A stretch of 64,000 nt of DNA from Epiperipatus broadwayi (Eukaryota; Onychophora; Udeonychophora; Euonychophora; Peripatidae). Made by a program: the position numbers and the translations under genes. A model generated the notes under the pieces. The model had not been told where the DNA came from. It worked only from the letters and a program-made list of their open reading frames with translations, and made no database searches. The stretch is from positions 2,292,001 through 2,356,000 of the forward strand of contig JAQFVV010000032.1 of the NCBI GenBank assembly GCA_028023455.1, written 5' to 3'. Each line of letters opens with the position of its first letter. Positions within the stretch are counted from its first letter, which is position 1. Shown in pieces: positions 22,216-33,599 of this stretch.

Positions 22216-25200
22216 ACAACTTTAAAAAAAAATTATCCTACCCTTATTGATTGTATGTGAAATTTGCTATTGCTTTTGCACTTTGTCCTTCCAAATATAA
22301 AAAAAATGTATTTTATCCCATAGTTAATACAAACTGAATAAATTAGAAATCATGTACTTCAAACATCTGTCCAGGACTAGCTTCTCTACAATTAGTGCTT
22401 GTCATGCTGGCTATGAATCTGGAAAGGCTTTCATCGCATTTTATTTCTCTTTTCTAAAGAATAGAAAACATGTTGGCCATTTTGGGTTAAACACTTATAC
22501 TTCATCTATTGATGTTTTAAAATGACAATATCCTGTTTGGCTCATTAGACAGAATTCCAGAATATATGAATACTTTAAAAAAAACATTGCTGCAGGTAAT
22601 GTGTGATGCAAAATCTTTTTATACTTATGATCCCCATTTTTACACATGCAACTCCTTTCCTCAAATGAAAATTTGGAATGAGCCATTACCTATTTTTACC
22701 ATGAAATTATAAGTACCAGTATGTAAGGATATTCATAATAAAATGATAGTAGTTTTAATTAATAAGCAAATTTATATTACCTAATATTTTAGTATTAATC
22801 ACATATGATTTGAAATGAAATTTTGTAAACAAATTGTATACTTACAAAAAAAATTATGATATATATAAAAGTAATTTATTTTTATGCGATTTTCATCTAT
22901 TTTTAAAAATCATATATTTTTTAAAAAATTGCGATCCCTCAGAAGAGTTACAACTGGCTTAAAGTACCTTTATTTTGGTTAACAATATAGCTACAAAGCA
23001 AATCTACAAATTGACAATATCTTTAGGAGAATGCCATATCAGTTAATTCTATAATATTAGAAGCTCTTGTTCTTCCAGTTGGCAAGTAGATACAATGTCA
23101 ATGTTATTATCATTACCTCTATTATATTACTTACATAGCACTTCCCTAATGTTTATATATTACCATGTCCATTCACAATATGTATTTCTAATTCTACAAA
23201 TCTTTCTTAACTCTTAAAAACAAAACTCAATTTTGTAACATCCACAGTTTTTCATTAAATATGAAGTGCGTATATCAGCATTAATACATTGTACTTTGCA
23301 TTTTTAATTTCTTTTTCTTTCAGAAAATTCATATTTCACTTTCAACAAATTATAATTATTTATTTTATATGATTTTTCTTGTGTTGCTAATTATTAGATA
23401 ATTCTTTTATATTATTTTTTAAAAAAATTTTAATGAAGTTTTAAAATTTTTAATATTAATAAAAAAATGTAATTCCTGTCAACTTTTGAAAATGTTTTAT
23501 GAATCTCTCAAGATTTAACAGAATTTTTGTTAAATTACTTAAAATAAACACATATATGCACTTACTATATTAGATCTTACAAGTTTCTTATATGATATGA
23601 ATAAATTGTAAGTTTTGAGATTTTGTATACTTTTTTTTATTTATTATAACTTATAGTGAAATATGTTTCTGTCAAAAAAAAAAGGTATTTGCATCTAATA
23701 AGCCAGATGATCTTATAAAGTGAATTATGATTTGGCTTTCCATGAAGCATTTAATTTTGATTATATGCAAACAACTCATTTAAAGCATATGGAATCTTTA
23801 TCAAAACTTTGGTTAATGTAACGGCATATAGTAAATTGTACTGATATATGTAGATTAACATGTAAGCAATCATTATTTCTTATACAGTGGCCTGGAATTG
23901 TTATTTCATATTATATTTTGCCTTCTATAAGTACTATTAAATCCTACATGTATGTGTCAGCTGTTCAGCTTATATTTTTCATATCAGACAAGAGAAAGTA
24001 TGCACATTTGAGGAAAACAAAATTAATAAAGAGCTAAGAATCTCACATTTACACATGGCATGTGATCCTCACTTCAGTTATCTGTTATATTAATAAAGAT
24101 AAGTGAAATCAGCGCCCAATGGCATATCATGTTATAATTATACTTTTTTAACAATCATCTGACTAACGTACATTAACCTGGGACAACATTGACTAACTAA
24201 TAATATAGTAACAAACTAATAATACTAGATATCTGTTTACTAGATAGCAAATGTTGGTTAAATGGATTTGCTACAGCCAACCAAATTAAAGAAAAACCTC
24301 TTAGCATACTTAATAATTAAAAAAATAGTCAAGATTCACCTGGTCTGGACTTGAAGCTATTTCATGGGTATGGTTGATAGATATGCTAAAAACTGAAAAA
24401 AAATTAAAAATATAGGCTTGAAACAGATTGATAGTAAAAGAAAAGAATGACCAGCATCGAGAAAGATGGACTTTTATAATGGTAATAAGCACCCTGACAA
24501 CTAAAGAGTAGTAGATCTTTCTGGGAAAAAAATATCTATATGATTGCCCAGAGTATTATTAGACAAAGTCAAATCTATATTGCCATCATAAAGATTTTGA
24601 TGTTCTTGCTGCAAATTCTTAGATATGTTGAATATAGAAGTAAGGTGTTTTAAAGAGTTGATGCCAATTCAGAAGTGTCTTCTGATGTATCATTTTCTGC
24701 CTGATGTTGATTTCAGACACAATCACCACTTTGATGACATTCTTGATCTATCAGATCTTTTATGATTTCTATATTAAATTGTGTAAAGTTTGAAATTATT
24801 ACTTTAACATAGGTAATTTATCTATGTACTTGCTCAAAAAAATGTTTAAACTTTCAAATTTAAGTTCTGTCAAAAATGCAATGTCTCTAAGTTAAATAAC
24901 ATGTTTCTTGTTCAGCTGATAACTTGGACTGGCCCAATTATATCAGTCATTTGCTGCAACAATATTATAGGAAATCACATATTCTTGGGACATTTTTCTG
25001 TGATGCATTTACCAAAGCATTACATGACTATCTTGATTTACTTTCAACATCTATATTAGCAATAATTTTCTTTTACTCTACTCTAGTCAGCTATTATAAG
25101 ACTTAGTAGACAATGAGGAGTACTGGATTTGTACATACATCCAGCAGTCCTTCTTACCTCTTTTGTACTATTCTAACTAAAGATAAGAAAAATAGAAATA

Positions 25201-26678
25201 TAAGATTCTGAACCTGCTGTGTTTACAGGGGGATCTATAACCCCAACTGTGTCAGCAACAAAATCTCAGCAAATTAATTTTTTTATGCCGAAGAATATTA
25301 ATAAACTGATAAAATAAATAACAATTAAAATAATAATAGAACAATAATTATCCCTCAACTTTCGGACAAACATTGAGGTGTCAGAATATTTCACTCTTAC
25401 ACTCTATGAATGTATATTACAGTCCATTAATTCAGAGTTGCATTAACTCATCTTTTACAGTCTATACTTAAGTATCCTTAATTAGTAGTAGTTTTCCATT
25501 AACACAATTACAGTTGAGTTCTTGTTTACTTCAGTCTGTCATTTTCCATAACATACAATATTTTAACATCTTTAAATTATAAATACTACTTTAATTTAAC
25601 ACTGTCATTTTTTCTTGTTGATAAAGACATTAATATTAGCAACTTGACAGTTCCTTTCAATTTATCTGCTAACTCACAATTCTGATGCTTTTCCCCTGCC
25701 CCCAATACTCCCAGTTCATTTATTTATTACTTGTGCTAATTAGCCTAATTATTCATTTCCTCTTAACAAAGAAATTTTCCTGAGTGGTTTAACTTTTCAG
25801 GTAAAACAATACAAAGCACTGTCTGAATGCATTTTCACAAATCTAAGAATAAACTTTATTTACATTACTATACATACATGTATAGACAGTCCAAAATCCA
25901 AGTTACCTTTCTTATATAGCATATAGATCTGATTTCACATCAATAATACATTTTAATAATCTCAGTTATACACTAACTATAGACTCTTGGGAAAGGATAG
26001 TAAGTACCATTTTATTATACTGTGGTTACTTAAGTTTACAATTGTTCAGAAGCAGACTAGTAAAGATGATTATTGCTTCTATGACATATTTTGGTCCCTA
26101 TCTTTCACGGTTATTATGATAATAACTTTGTTCTTAATGAGATCATGAAGAATAAAATCCAAATGTTTTTTTTTTGTTTTCATTGTGACTGAGAGTCTCA
26201 AAAACTTTTGATAGTATTGAATACTTTAACAATAATAGACAAATCTTCTATGTAGTTCACTTATAACAGCAAATTCATTACATTTTGCTGAAAATATTCC
26301 CCTGTGTAAGATGGAGAAGAGAGCAGCATTCTAACTTTTTTTGTTAAGTTTGTCTGATTATTAATCTTTATTAGATTCTGCAAGAACTAGTTGACTCTAA
26401 CTTTAGATTCTATGGCTAAGTGCCCAATAGAAAATATATCTGTATATTCATTCAAAAATAGTGATTAAATGTAAAATAACCTATTATTTTCAAGTATATT
26501 TCAAAAGCCAATTGTATTAACCAAATTAATCAATTCTTTGAATTTTATTACATGCTAGCTATCCACAAGAGTGTTAAGTATATTATATATCTAAGATAGT
26601 TTTAGACCCTAGATTGCATCAGAGTAACAACAAGACATATACTACATATCTCATTTTTCCTGCAAGTTTGCTGAGAGA
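22216..26678. other. No feature seen
   Basis: About 4.5 kb of AT-rich DNA without a recognisable coding domain, repeat family member or RNA gene. The frames of 60-63 codons here have no family signature. Confidence 0.4.
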
Positions 26679-26686
26679 TTCGTTTT

Positions 26687-27912
26687 GGTAAAGGTTTACT
26701 TTAGCGACCACAGCATAAAAATCATGTTCTCCCTCTAGTTTTCAAAATTAGAAGGAAATTATTATTCTAAAATCTTATGTATGTACTACTATGTTACAAA
26801 TACATTAAAATGTAAAAGATAATAAAAATTTTTTTACCATTTTAAAGAAGTTGAAATAATTACACTAGATTAATTAAAATAATTAGTTTAAATTATTTGA
26901 AACCAAATTGGCCAACAAATGGCTTGCAAGAAGACACTTTCTGAAGAATTACACCACATGCCAACAGTGCGGTGTTCGTTGTTCGCTGGTGATGTATTCT
27001 GCAGGCATAGATGGGTGTAGGTGGCAATGCAGAATATGTCACCGGCACAGCACAATCAGAAAGGGGTTTTTCTTTTCCCAAAGTCATCTGTCTCTGGGAA
27101 CAATTATAAATAGTGTATTTTTGATTGCGTAATTTTCCCCAAGAATATATTGTGCATGAGACTGGCGTCAGCAAAAAAATAGTCATTGACTGGGCTAATT
27201 TTTGCCGTGAAGAATGTGCCAAATATTTAGACTCAAATCCGATGGTTCTCAGCAGAATGGATGACAATGGGGAGCCATAGTCATCAAAATCGATGAAATG
27301 TATTATTTCTACCAAAAATAAAACAGGGGGACTGTATGAAGAGATCATTGGCGGTATAGAAAGAGTGTCAAGGAAGTGCTTCTTGACAGAAGTCACGGAT
27401 AGAACAGCTGTCACACTGGAGGCCCTAATCCAGCGGTACATTTTACCAGGAACTCACATAATTTCAGCTGGCTGGGCTGCTTACAATAACATCAGCAGAC
27501 TCAACAATGGGGTATATATGCACTCGGTTGTCGTTCATCAGGACAACTTCGTGAATCCCGAAGACCAAGACATACATACCCAGAATATTGAAAATATGTG
27601 GATGAGAGCGAAGCGTAAGCTGAAATTCCAATCTGGTACCAGCAGAGCTTTATTTTCATCGTAACTCCAAGAATTTGCCTTCTGGAGTAAACACAGCATT
27701 GCCGCCTTTTTCTCCAACTTCCTACTATGCATAGGACAGAATTATGCTTAAAAAGGTAAATGATTTTTTTTATTTTATTATCTTTCACGTTTTAATAAAT
27801 ATTTACTGTAATTGTAATATAGAAGTATATATGTAAGATTTTAGAATATTTTAGTTCTAATTTTAAAAACTAGAGGGCGAATATGATGTGGTCGCTAAAG
27901 TAAACCTTTACC
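26687..27912 (+). mobile_element. Merlin-type DNA transposon 2 with long TIRs
   Basis: The left end from 26687 reads GGTAAAGGTTTACTTTAGCG. The complement of the right end (to 27912) begins with the same 20 bases. Similarity continues to about 60 bases and includes CCCTCTAGTTTT near each inner border. The flanking octamers TTCGTTTT (26679-26686) and TTCATTTC (27913-27920) match in six of eight positions, compatible with an aged 8-bp duplication. The element is 1226 bp and encloses a Merlin-type transposase. Its TIRs differ from those of the element at 14373-15927 beyond the first five bases (GGTAA), so it is a separate family. Confidence 0.85.
26908..27740 (+). pseudogene. Merlin transposase (ISXO2-like) with zinc ribbon, lost catalytic Asp
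   Basis: The N-terminus has a zinc ribbon: CQQCG (about 26962) and CRWQCRICH (about 27020-27045) supply paired cysteines, followed by the family-typical S-T-I-R-K-G-F-F block. A helix-turn-helix follows (YIVHETGVSKK-VIDWANFC, about 27147-27210). The first catalytic region reads VIKIDEMYYF near 27281-27308 in a shifted frame. A 123-codon frame (27293-27664) carries LYEEIIGGIERVS, then GTHIISAGWAAY, and HTQNIENMWMRAKRKLK. The second position, normally SD before the Trp-Ala-Ala-Tyr, is Ala-Gly, so the second catalytic Asp is lost. Stops and frameshifts add to its inactivity. Confidence 0.88.
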
Positions 27913-27920
27913 TTCATTTC

Positions 27921-30624
27921 ATTGGAAATCGAGCAATATTCCGAATTATAGTTTTCATATTATTTATTTTTAAACATTTACTGGGAATTTCTTGGCATGA
28001 TCTTTTGTTATTTTTAGCAATTTGCATTTTCCTAGCAATTTACTTTTTAAGAAATTTGTGTTTATTTGTCATTTAAACTTATTACTGGAAATTGAATAAA
28101 CATTTATATTTACTTTCACTTTCTTATGACTATTTAATTATTGTTTAATATATATATTGGTTGCACAAAGTTTACATTCAGACAATCTATTATAAACGGC
28201 ATATAAACAAATTATTGCTACTTCTTTTACTTTTTCCTTATAGAAATTGAAGGCAAATAAAATTACGCTGAAAACCACACAGAAATATTAAAAAAAAAAA
28301 AAAGCATCTTAGACTTTTTCTACATACAATATTTTCAAATGACAACTAATTTATGTACTCGCCGTTGACCCCTCCATCTCACGCATACAGTTATGTAACT
28401 GTAAAGTTTATATTAAAAAAAGTGTAAATATGTAAAGTAATAAAAAAATTTCTTTGTAAATATTAAACTAGAAATTACATGCATGCACCATTATTTCCAA
28501 ATACTTATTCACCATAACAGGGATATTAATTATCGAGATACATTTTTAAAAAAATAAATAACTGTAAAAAAAAACTAAACATAAAGTATCTTCTACATAC
28601 TACACACAATTCCAAAGAGTACACTCTTTTTTTAAAAAAAAAAAAAGACTTACGTACGCTTATAATTTTTCCAGTGTAAAATATATTCAATTTTAAATGA
28701 GTTTTCAGTTTTTGATTAAAGAAACTATAGCAACAAAAAGTTATTCTCTTCACGCAAATATTCCAAAAAAAAAAAAAAAACACGGACTACACTTTTACTT
28801 CTATTCTAATACAGCTTTTACGTATTGAACACTAGATCCCTGGTGGCCATCAAGTAAAAATAAATTTTACTATATAGTAAACATTTATACTGTAAATTAG
28901 TAGTTAGTTTATGGCGGGTTTTTTTATTATTAAATTGTATATAACATTGTTTCGTTACCTTTTTAAATGCGAATATTAAAGTAATTTTATTTTAATCCAT
29001 TTGTGGAGAGAGATATATTACGAGTGAATTATAATAGATAAAAGTTAGCTAATCATCTCCTTCCTCATCTATATTTTTAAAATGATTCTCAGCTGCAATA
29101 GAAGTAGAATTTCTCCCAATACCTAAAATATTGTTTTTAAGATACCCGTTCTGCAAACGTGCACATTATCAAATTTTGGAGTATCAATTCATTGTGGCAA
29201 TTTTTGATGAAACATAATGTAACAATTTTCCCATTTTTAAGCAAATATATAAATGTCTACTAACCAAAAAGGCATACTAAGGTGTCTTTTCAATAAAATA
29301 ATATATTCAAACTAATTCTGCAAATGCTGTGATTTAATTTATATGCTCTATATGTAAAGTATATAATTATTATAGCAATTTAGATAGCTTTTATTTTGTA
29401 AACAAAATTAAAGAATTTATATTCCAAGTTATTAGATTTTATTTTTTATAAAAAAAATGTAAATAATTTAAAAAAAAAAAAACAGGTCTAGTCGAAAGCA
29501 GTACAGTTTTATAATCTTTCCTGCATAGTGGACCTTTCCTATTTTACTGAATAACAAACGAATTAGTAAAGAAATAAAAGATAGATTGAGTCGACAACTA
29601 CTGTTAAAAATTTTAGCAGCTATTCATAAACGATTGTAATCATTTTTATAACTTCAGATAAGGACAACAACTAAAAAGGGATCTTATAGAAATTACCGTA
29701 TGTACCCTCAGTCTGTTTATTTGACATCTAACAGTGCTATTGAAACTAAGTTCTTACTGAAAGACAAACAAGTACAGCAACTTTTAAATAATTAGCGGTA
29801 ATTACTGTATTACTAAATAAGTACCAAAACTGATACATTGCTTATTGAACGTTATAAAATGAAAATAGTATAATAATCTATATTGTAAAAAGTATAAAAA
29901 AACAACACATTATTAATTAACAAATTATAATCTATATTGTAAAAAGTATAAAAAATAACACATTGTGTAACAAATTAAAAATAAGAGGTATTAATTCGAC
30001 AAAAAAAAATGCTATAATAATAGTTATTTGATGTTTGCATTGTTTTTATTTACAAAGTTTTTATTAGTTAATGCACTACTCGTATAAATAAAAGTTTTAA
30101 CGAGAGAAAAATAAAATGCCAATCATTAAGCAATTAAAAGAAAATCAATTATCACAGTATTTTACAGCAATTTTTTTTAAAAATATTATTTTGATATATT
30201 TACTGGGGGAGGGGGGCAGGAAACTATTGCAAAACATATTCTTCAATAATAGTTTTTGTTGTTGTTTTATTGTTATGACCACCATTTCATAAATAATTAT
30301 TTTCATTATACACTTAATGATTAATTCATCATCCTATCATTGTCATAGTTTAATATTTAAGTTAAGTAGAAGGATGAAAGTTTTTCCAGACATTAAAAAT
30401 TTATCAGTTTTTTTCCCCACGTGGCTGATTCGTTGTTAACATGGCTAGGGAAAGACTTGATGTAATGAAGCTATTGAATTATGCATCTGCAGTTATTTGG
30501 TAAATGGAAATTTATAAATACATATTTGACGCACTTCTTTTAAATTTTGTTTAACTAAAAGATATTGAAGAATGTTTGCTACTTTCCATACATTGGCCTA
30601 AATATAGGTGCTGAACTGTAACAA
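27921..30624. other. No gene; AT-rich with a small tandem duplication
   Basis: No coding domain is seen. An AT-rich minus-strand frame at 28526-28783 encodes mostly Phe and Lys and looks like chance. A 54-bp tandem duplication lies at 29877-29984. Confidence 0.4.
29877..29984. repeat. 54-bp tandem duplication
   Basis: The segment beginning TCTATATTGTAAAAAGTATA at 29877 is repeated from 29931 with a few differences near its end. Two copies only. Confidence 0.75.
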
Positions 30625-31620
30625 TAGGAATTAATATTAATATCATTTATGTTCTTAATTACTTTTTACAATGCTTTTTTACAAACCATTATTGATAGTT
30701 TCGATGTTTCAGCAATCTTCTTAAAATATAAGACACGCAATACAAATACATAACACAAACATATATGAACAGATAATTTTATATACTGTATATTCTATCT
30801 TATAATCATTATTTATATACTCGTATACTGTATATCTTTACATACTACTCTATATAATTATTTTCTTTTTAAATATTATACATTTTACCCTTTTTATATT
30901 CTATATTTATCAATTAATACTTTCTATAATCATATATATATATATATTATTTTTATTTCATTTTTTTATTCTTATTAATTTTTTTTTTTATATTTAACTC
31001 TAACATTATATATTCATATTTTTATTAAAAAAATATTAAAAATAGGTTAAAGAACCATCACATGATCATCATTTATTATGCTTGCTCAAGCTGTTAAAAC
31101 AGAGCAAAACTCTGTACAAACCTTCTTGCATCCATTGATTACTCTGGCTTGCACGGAGTGGCACTACTGTAAGGAGAGTTTTGTCTCTGTTTTAAGTTAA
31201 AGAAAATTATACATATTGAATATTAATATAATGAATAATAATAATATAAAATATATAAATATTTTTTAAAAAAATTAATAAGCATAAAAAAATAAATAAA
31301 AACAATATATATATATATATGATTATAGGAAGTATTTGATTGATAAATATAGAATATAAAAAGGTTAAAATGTATAATATATAAAAAGGTAATAATTATA
31401 TAGAAATATATAAAGATATATATGGATATATAAATAATGATTATAAAATAGAATATATATATATATATAATGTAAAATTATATGTTCATGTATATTTGTA
31501 TTGTGTTTGTTAAAGTTGTGAAGAAGATTGCTGAGGCAATCAAAACAGTCAATAGTGGGTTATAAAAAAATTGTAAAAAGTAATTAAGAACATAAATGAT
31601 ATTCATATTATATGGATTTG
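30625..31620. repeat. Long AT-rich palindrome (foldback), arms of about 400 bp
   Basis: The left arm (about 30625-31045) and right arm (about 31205-31620) are inverted repeats. For example, GTTCTTAATTACTTTTTACA near 30650 has its complement near 31575, and CAATCTTCTT near 30713 pairs with AAGAAGATTG near 31522. The arms diverge by small gaps and substitutions. A 141-bp foldback-family element with a 9-bp target duplication lies exactly between the arms. No coding sequence is present. Confidence 0.75.
31055..31195 (-). mobile_element. Foldback family A element with 9-bp target duplication
   Basis: GTTAAAGAA occurs on both sides (31046-31054 and 31196-31204). In its own (minus) orientation the element begins with AAAACAGAGACAAAACTCTC and ends with GATCATGTGATGG. 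It contains the family core AGAGTAATCAATGGATGC and an internal inverted copy of its own 5' end (CAGAGTTTTGCTCTG). Related copies occur at 44.4-49.7 kb and 55.7-57.1 kb. Confidence 0.75.
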
Positions 31621-31904
31621 GCAATGCAACAAGAAAGATAAAGTTATAACAATAAAAATTGTTGGTGAATCTTTAATTAGCTATGCTAGATTGCTCTAGT
31701 AAAGCCGTTCCCAATCTTTTTGGGATAAAGTACTAATGAATTTTAGGCAAGAGGATGGTGTATCAGTAGTTACAAATTTTTCAAATTTAAAAATGATGAA
31801 ATGTAATAGAATTTAATGCAGACTATGTATTTGTTTTTTATTTATTTATTTAGATATCATAGCATTTTATATATATAAATATAAAATACAATACCCGTTA
31901 TAAA
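31621..31904. other. No feature seen
   Basis: Short AT-rich spacer between the long palindrome and the second Penelope family. Confidence 0.4.
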
Positions 31905-32775
31905 AAATATATATATAAGAAAAAACAAAAATTAACGGTAAATACAATATTATAGTCTAAATTATTTTGTAGCACTTTCGATTGCATGGTAATCCTCGTC
32001 AGTTTTAACTGAATTTCAAATTTTTAAACTTAATGTTACATATATTTCCATAAGCTGTGTATGGTCGTATTTGCAGTTTGCCTATTAATAACATCATTCT
32101 TATATTTATCAATTAATATTGCCTCTTTAATTTTCCTCTTTTTATGATTTCTTTCTTCCATTAATATTTTTATTTCATTACTATTAAATGTAAACTTACA
32201 ATTACAAGTTTTTTCATGGTCAAAGAATACCGAAGCTGTATTAAATTGACTATTTACATTATTTTTAATTTGATTATATAATAATTGATGCTCCTTCAAT
32301 CTTTTTTTCACAGAATATCTCGATTCACCGATGTAAAATTTCTGACATCCACATGAAATTTGATAAATTATATTACTTCTTTGCAATTTAGGAATTATAC
32401 TCTTAGAATTATTAATCAATCTATTAACATTTGGAGGGACACAAAATGAAATATTATACTTTTCTTTAAATATATTTTTAATTAATTTAGATCGCATGTT
32501 ATTTATAAACGGTATAGATATCCATTTTTTATTATCTAAAGTTACACTGCAAACACTTTTCTTATTATTAAATGAATTTACTGTATGCAAGATTTGGTTT
32601 TTATCATAACCAATCTTTAAAAGTTCATTAGCAAAGAGTTCAATATTTAAAATTTTATCACTCTTATATTTACATAATTTATCATTGCGATGCAAAAATG
32701 ATTTCAGACTTGCCATTTTATGTATCATTGGAACATGTGATTTAAAATGAATATACCCTCTTTCTCCAAATAGGT
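31905..32775 (-). mobile_element. Penelope-like element 2, minus-strand 3' part
   Basis: A 5'-truncated copy of a second Penelope family, different from element 1 in sequence. It contains the C-terminal coding part (32775-32036) and about 130 bp of 3' non-coding tail to 31905. The tail and the distal coding part recur inverted at 32800-33410, with about 270 bp of unique minus-strand coding sequence between the arms. Confidence 0.8.
32036..32775 (-). pseudogene. Penelope-like C-terminal region with GIY-YIG endonuclease
   Basis: The open frame from 32728 is 230 codons. Reading can be extended upstream to about 32775 (FGERGYIHFKSHVPMIHKMA), so the ATG at 32728 is internal and the gene is 5' truncated. 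After a linker (WISIPFINNMRSKLIKNIF), the GIY-YIG domain reads IIYQISCGCQKFYIGES, then KRLKEHQ and an FFDHEKTC region. The C-terminus (KRKIKEAILIDKYKN-) matches the class. The endonuclease motif is intact and the frame is uninterrupted, so this copy is younger than element 1. The reverse transcriptase domain is absent. Confidence 0.85.
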
Positions 32776-32799
32776 TTAAAAATTAATTTATAATTTAAA

Positions 32800-33410
32800 T
32801 GGATATCTATACCATTTATAAATAACATGCAATCTAAATTAATTAAGAATATATTTAAAGAAAAGTATAATATTTCATTTTGTGTTCCTCCAAATGTTAA
32901 TAGAATGATTAATAATTCTAAGAGTATAATTCCTAAATTGCAAAGAAATAATATAATTTATCAAATTTCATGTGGATGTCAGAAATTTTACATTGGTGAA
33001 TCAAGATGTTCTGTGGAAAAAAGATTGAAGGAGCATCAATTATTATATAATCGAATTAAAAATAATGTAAATAGTCAATTTAATACAGCTTCAGTATTCT
33101 TTGACCATGAAAAAACTGGTAGTTATAAGTTTACATTTAATAATAATGAAATAAAAATATTAATGGAAGAAAGAAATCATAAAAAGAGGAAAATTAAAGA
33201 GGCAATATTAATTGATAAATATAAGAATGGTGTTATTAATAGGCAAACTGCAAATAAGGCCATACACAGCTTATGGAAATATACGTAACATTGTTTAAAA
33301 ATTTGAAATTCAGTTAAAGCTGACGAGGATTATCATGCAATCGAAAGCACTACAAAATAATTTAGACTATAATATTGTATTTACCGTTAATTTTTTATAT
33401 ATATAAAACA
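32800..33410 (+). mobile_element. Penelope-like element 2, inverted plus-strand copy
   Basis: This is an inverted, more strongly truncated copy of the element on the other strand. The frame 32827-33288 (153 codons) reads KLIKNIFKEKYNISFCVPP, IIYQISCGCQKFYIGES and KRLKEHQ. Protein differences from the minus copy are few (for example CS-V-E in place of YS-V-K). Both copies share the 3' tail with the GCTGACGAGGATTA segment. The head-to-head inverted truncated pair is typical of Penelope insertions. Confidence 0.85.
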
Positions 33411-33599
33411 TAAAAGATTGCAACACATTTTAATGAGAGGTATAAAAATATAAAAAATCAAAGAAAAAAATTGAACCTATATCACACAATAAAAATGGTA
33501 AAATTATACAATATAAAAATATAGAAAATGAAAAAATATTTCTGAACATAAATATCACAAAACTTGGTTAATACTCTTTGGGTAGTAACAAATTATTTT
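33411..33599. other. No feature seen
   Basis: Short AT-rich spacer. Confidence 0.4.

Noticed and set aside
26893-27441. 182-codon minus-strand frame, one of the longest in the window
   Set aside because: It is antisense to the Merlin zinc ribbon and DDE domain, and its length follows from low stop density opposite the coding frame.
27501-27788. Two minus-strand frames over the Merlin transposase
   Set aside because: They lie antisense to the readable ISXO2-like domain and have no domain of their own.
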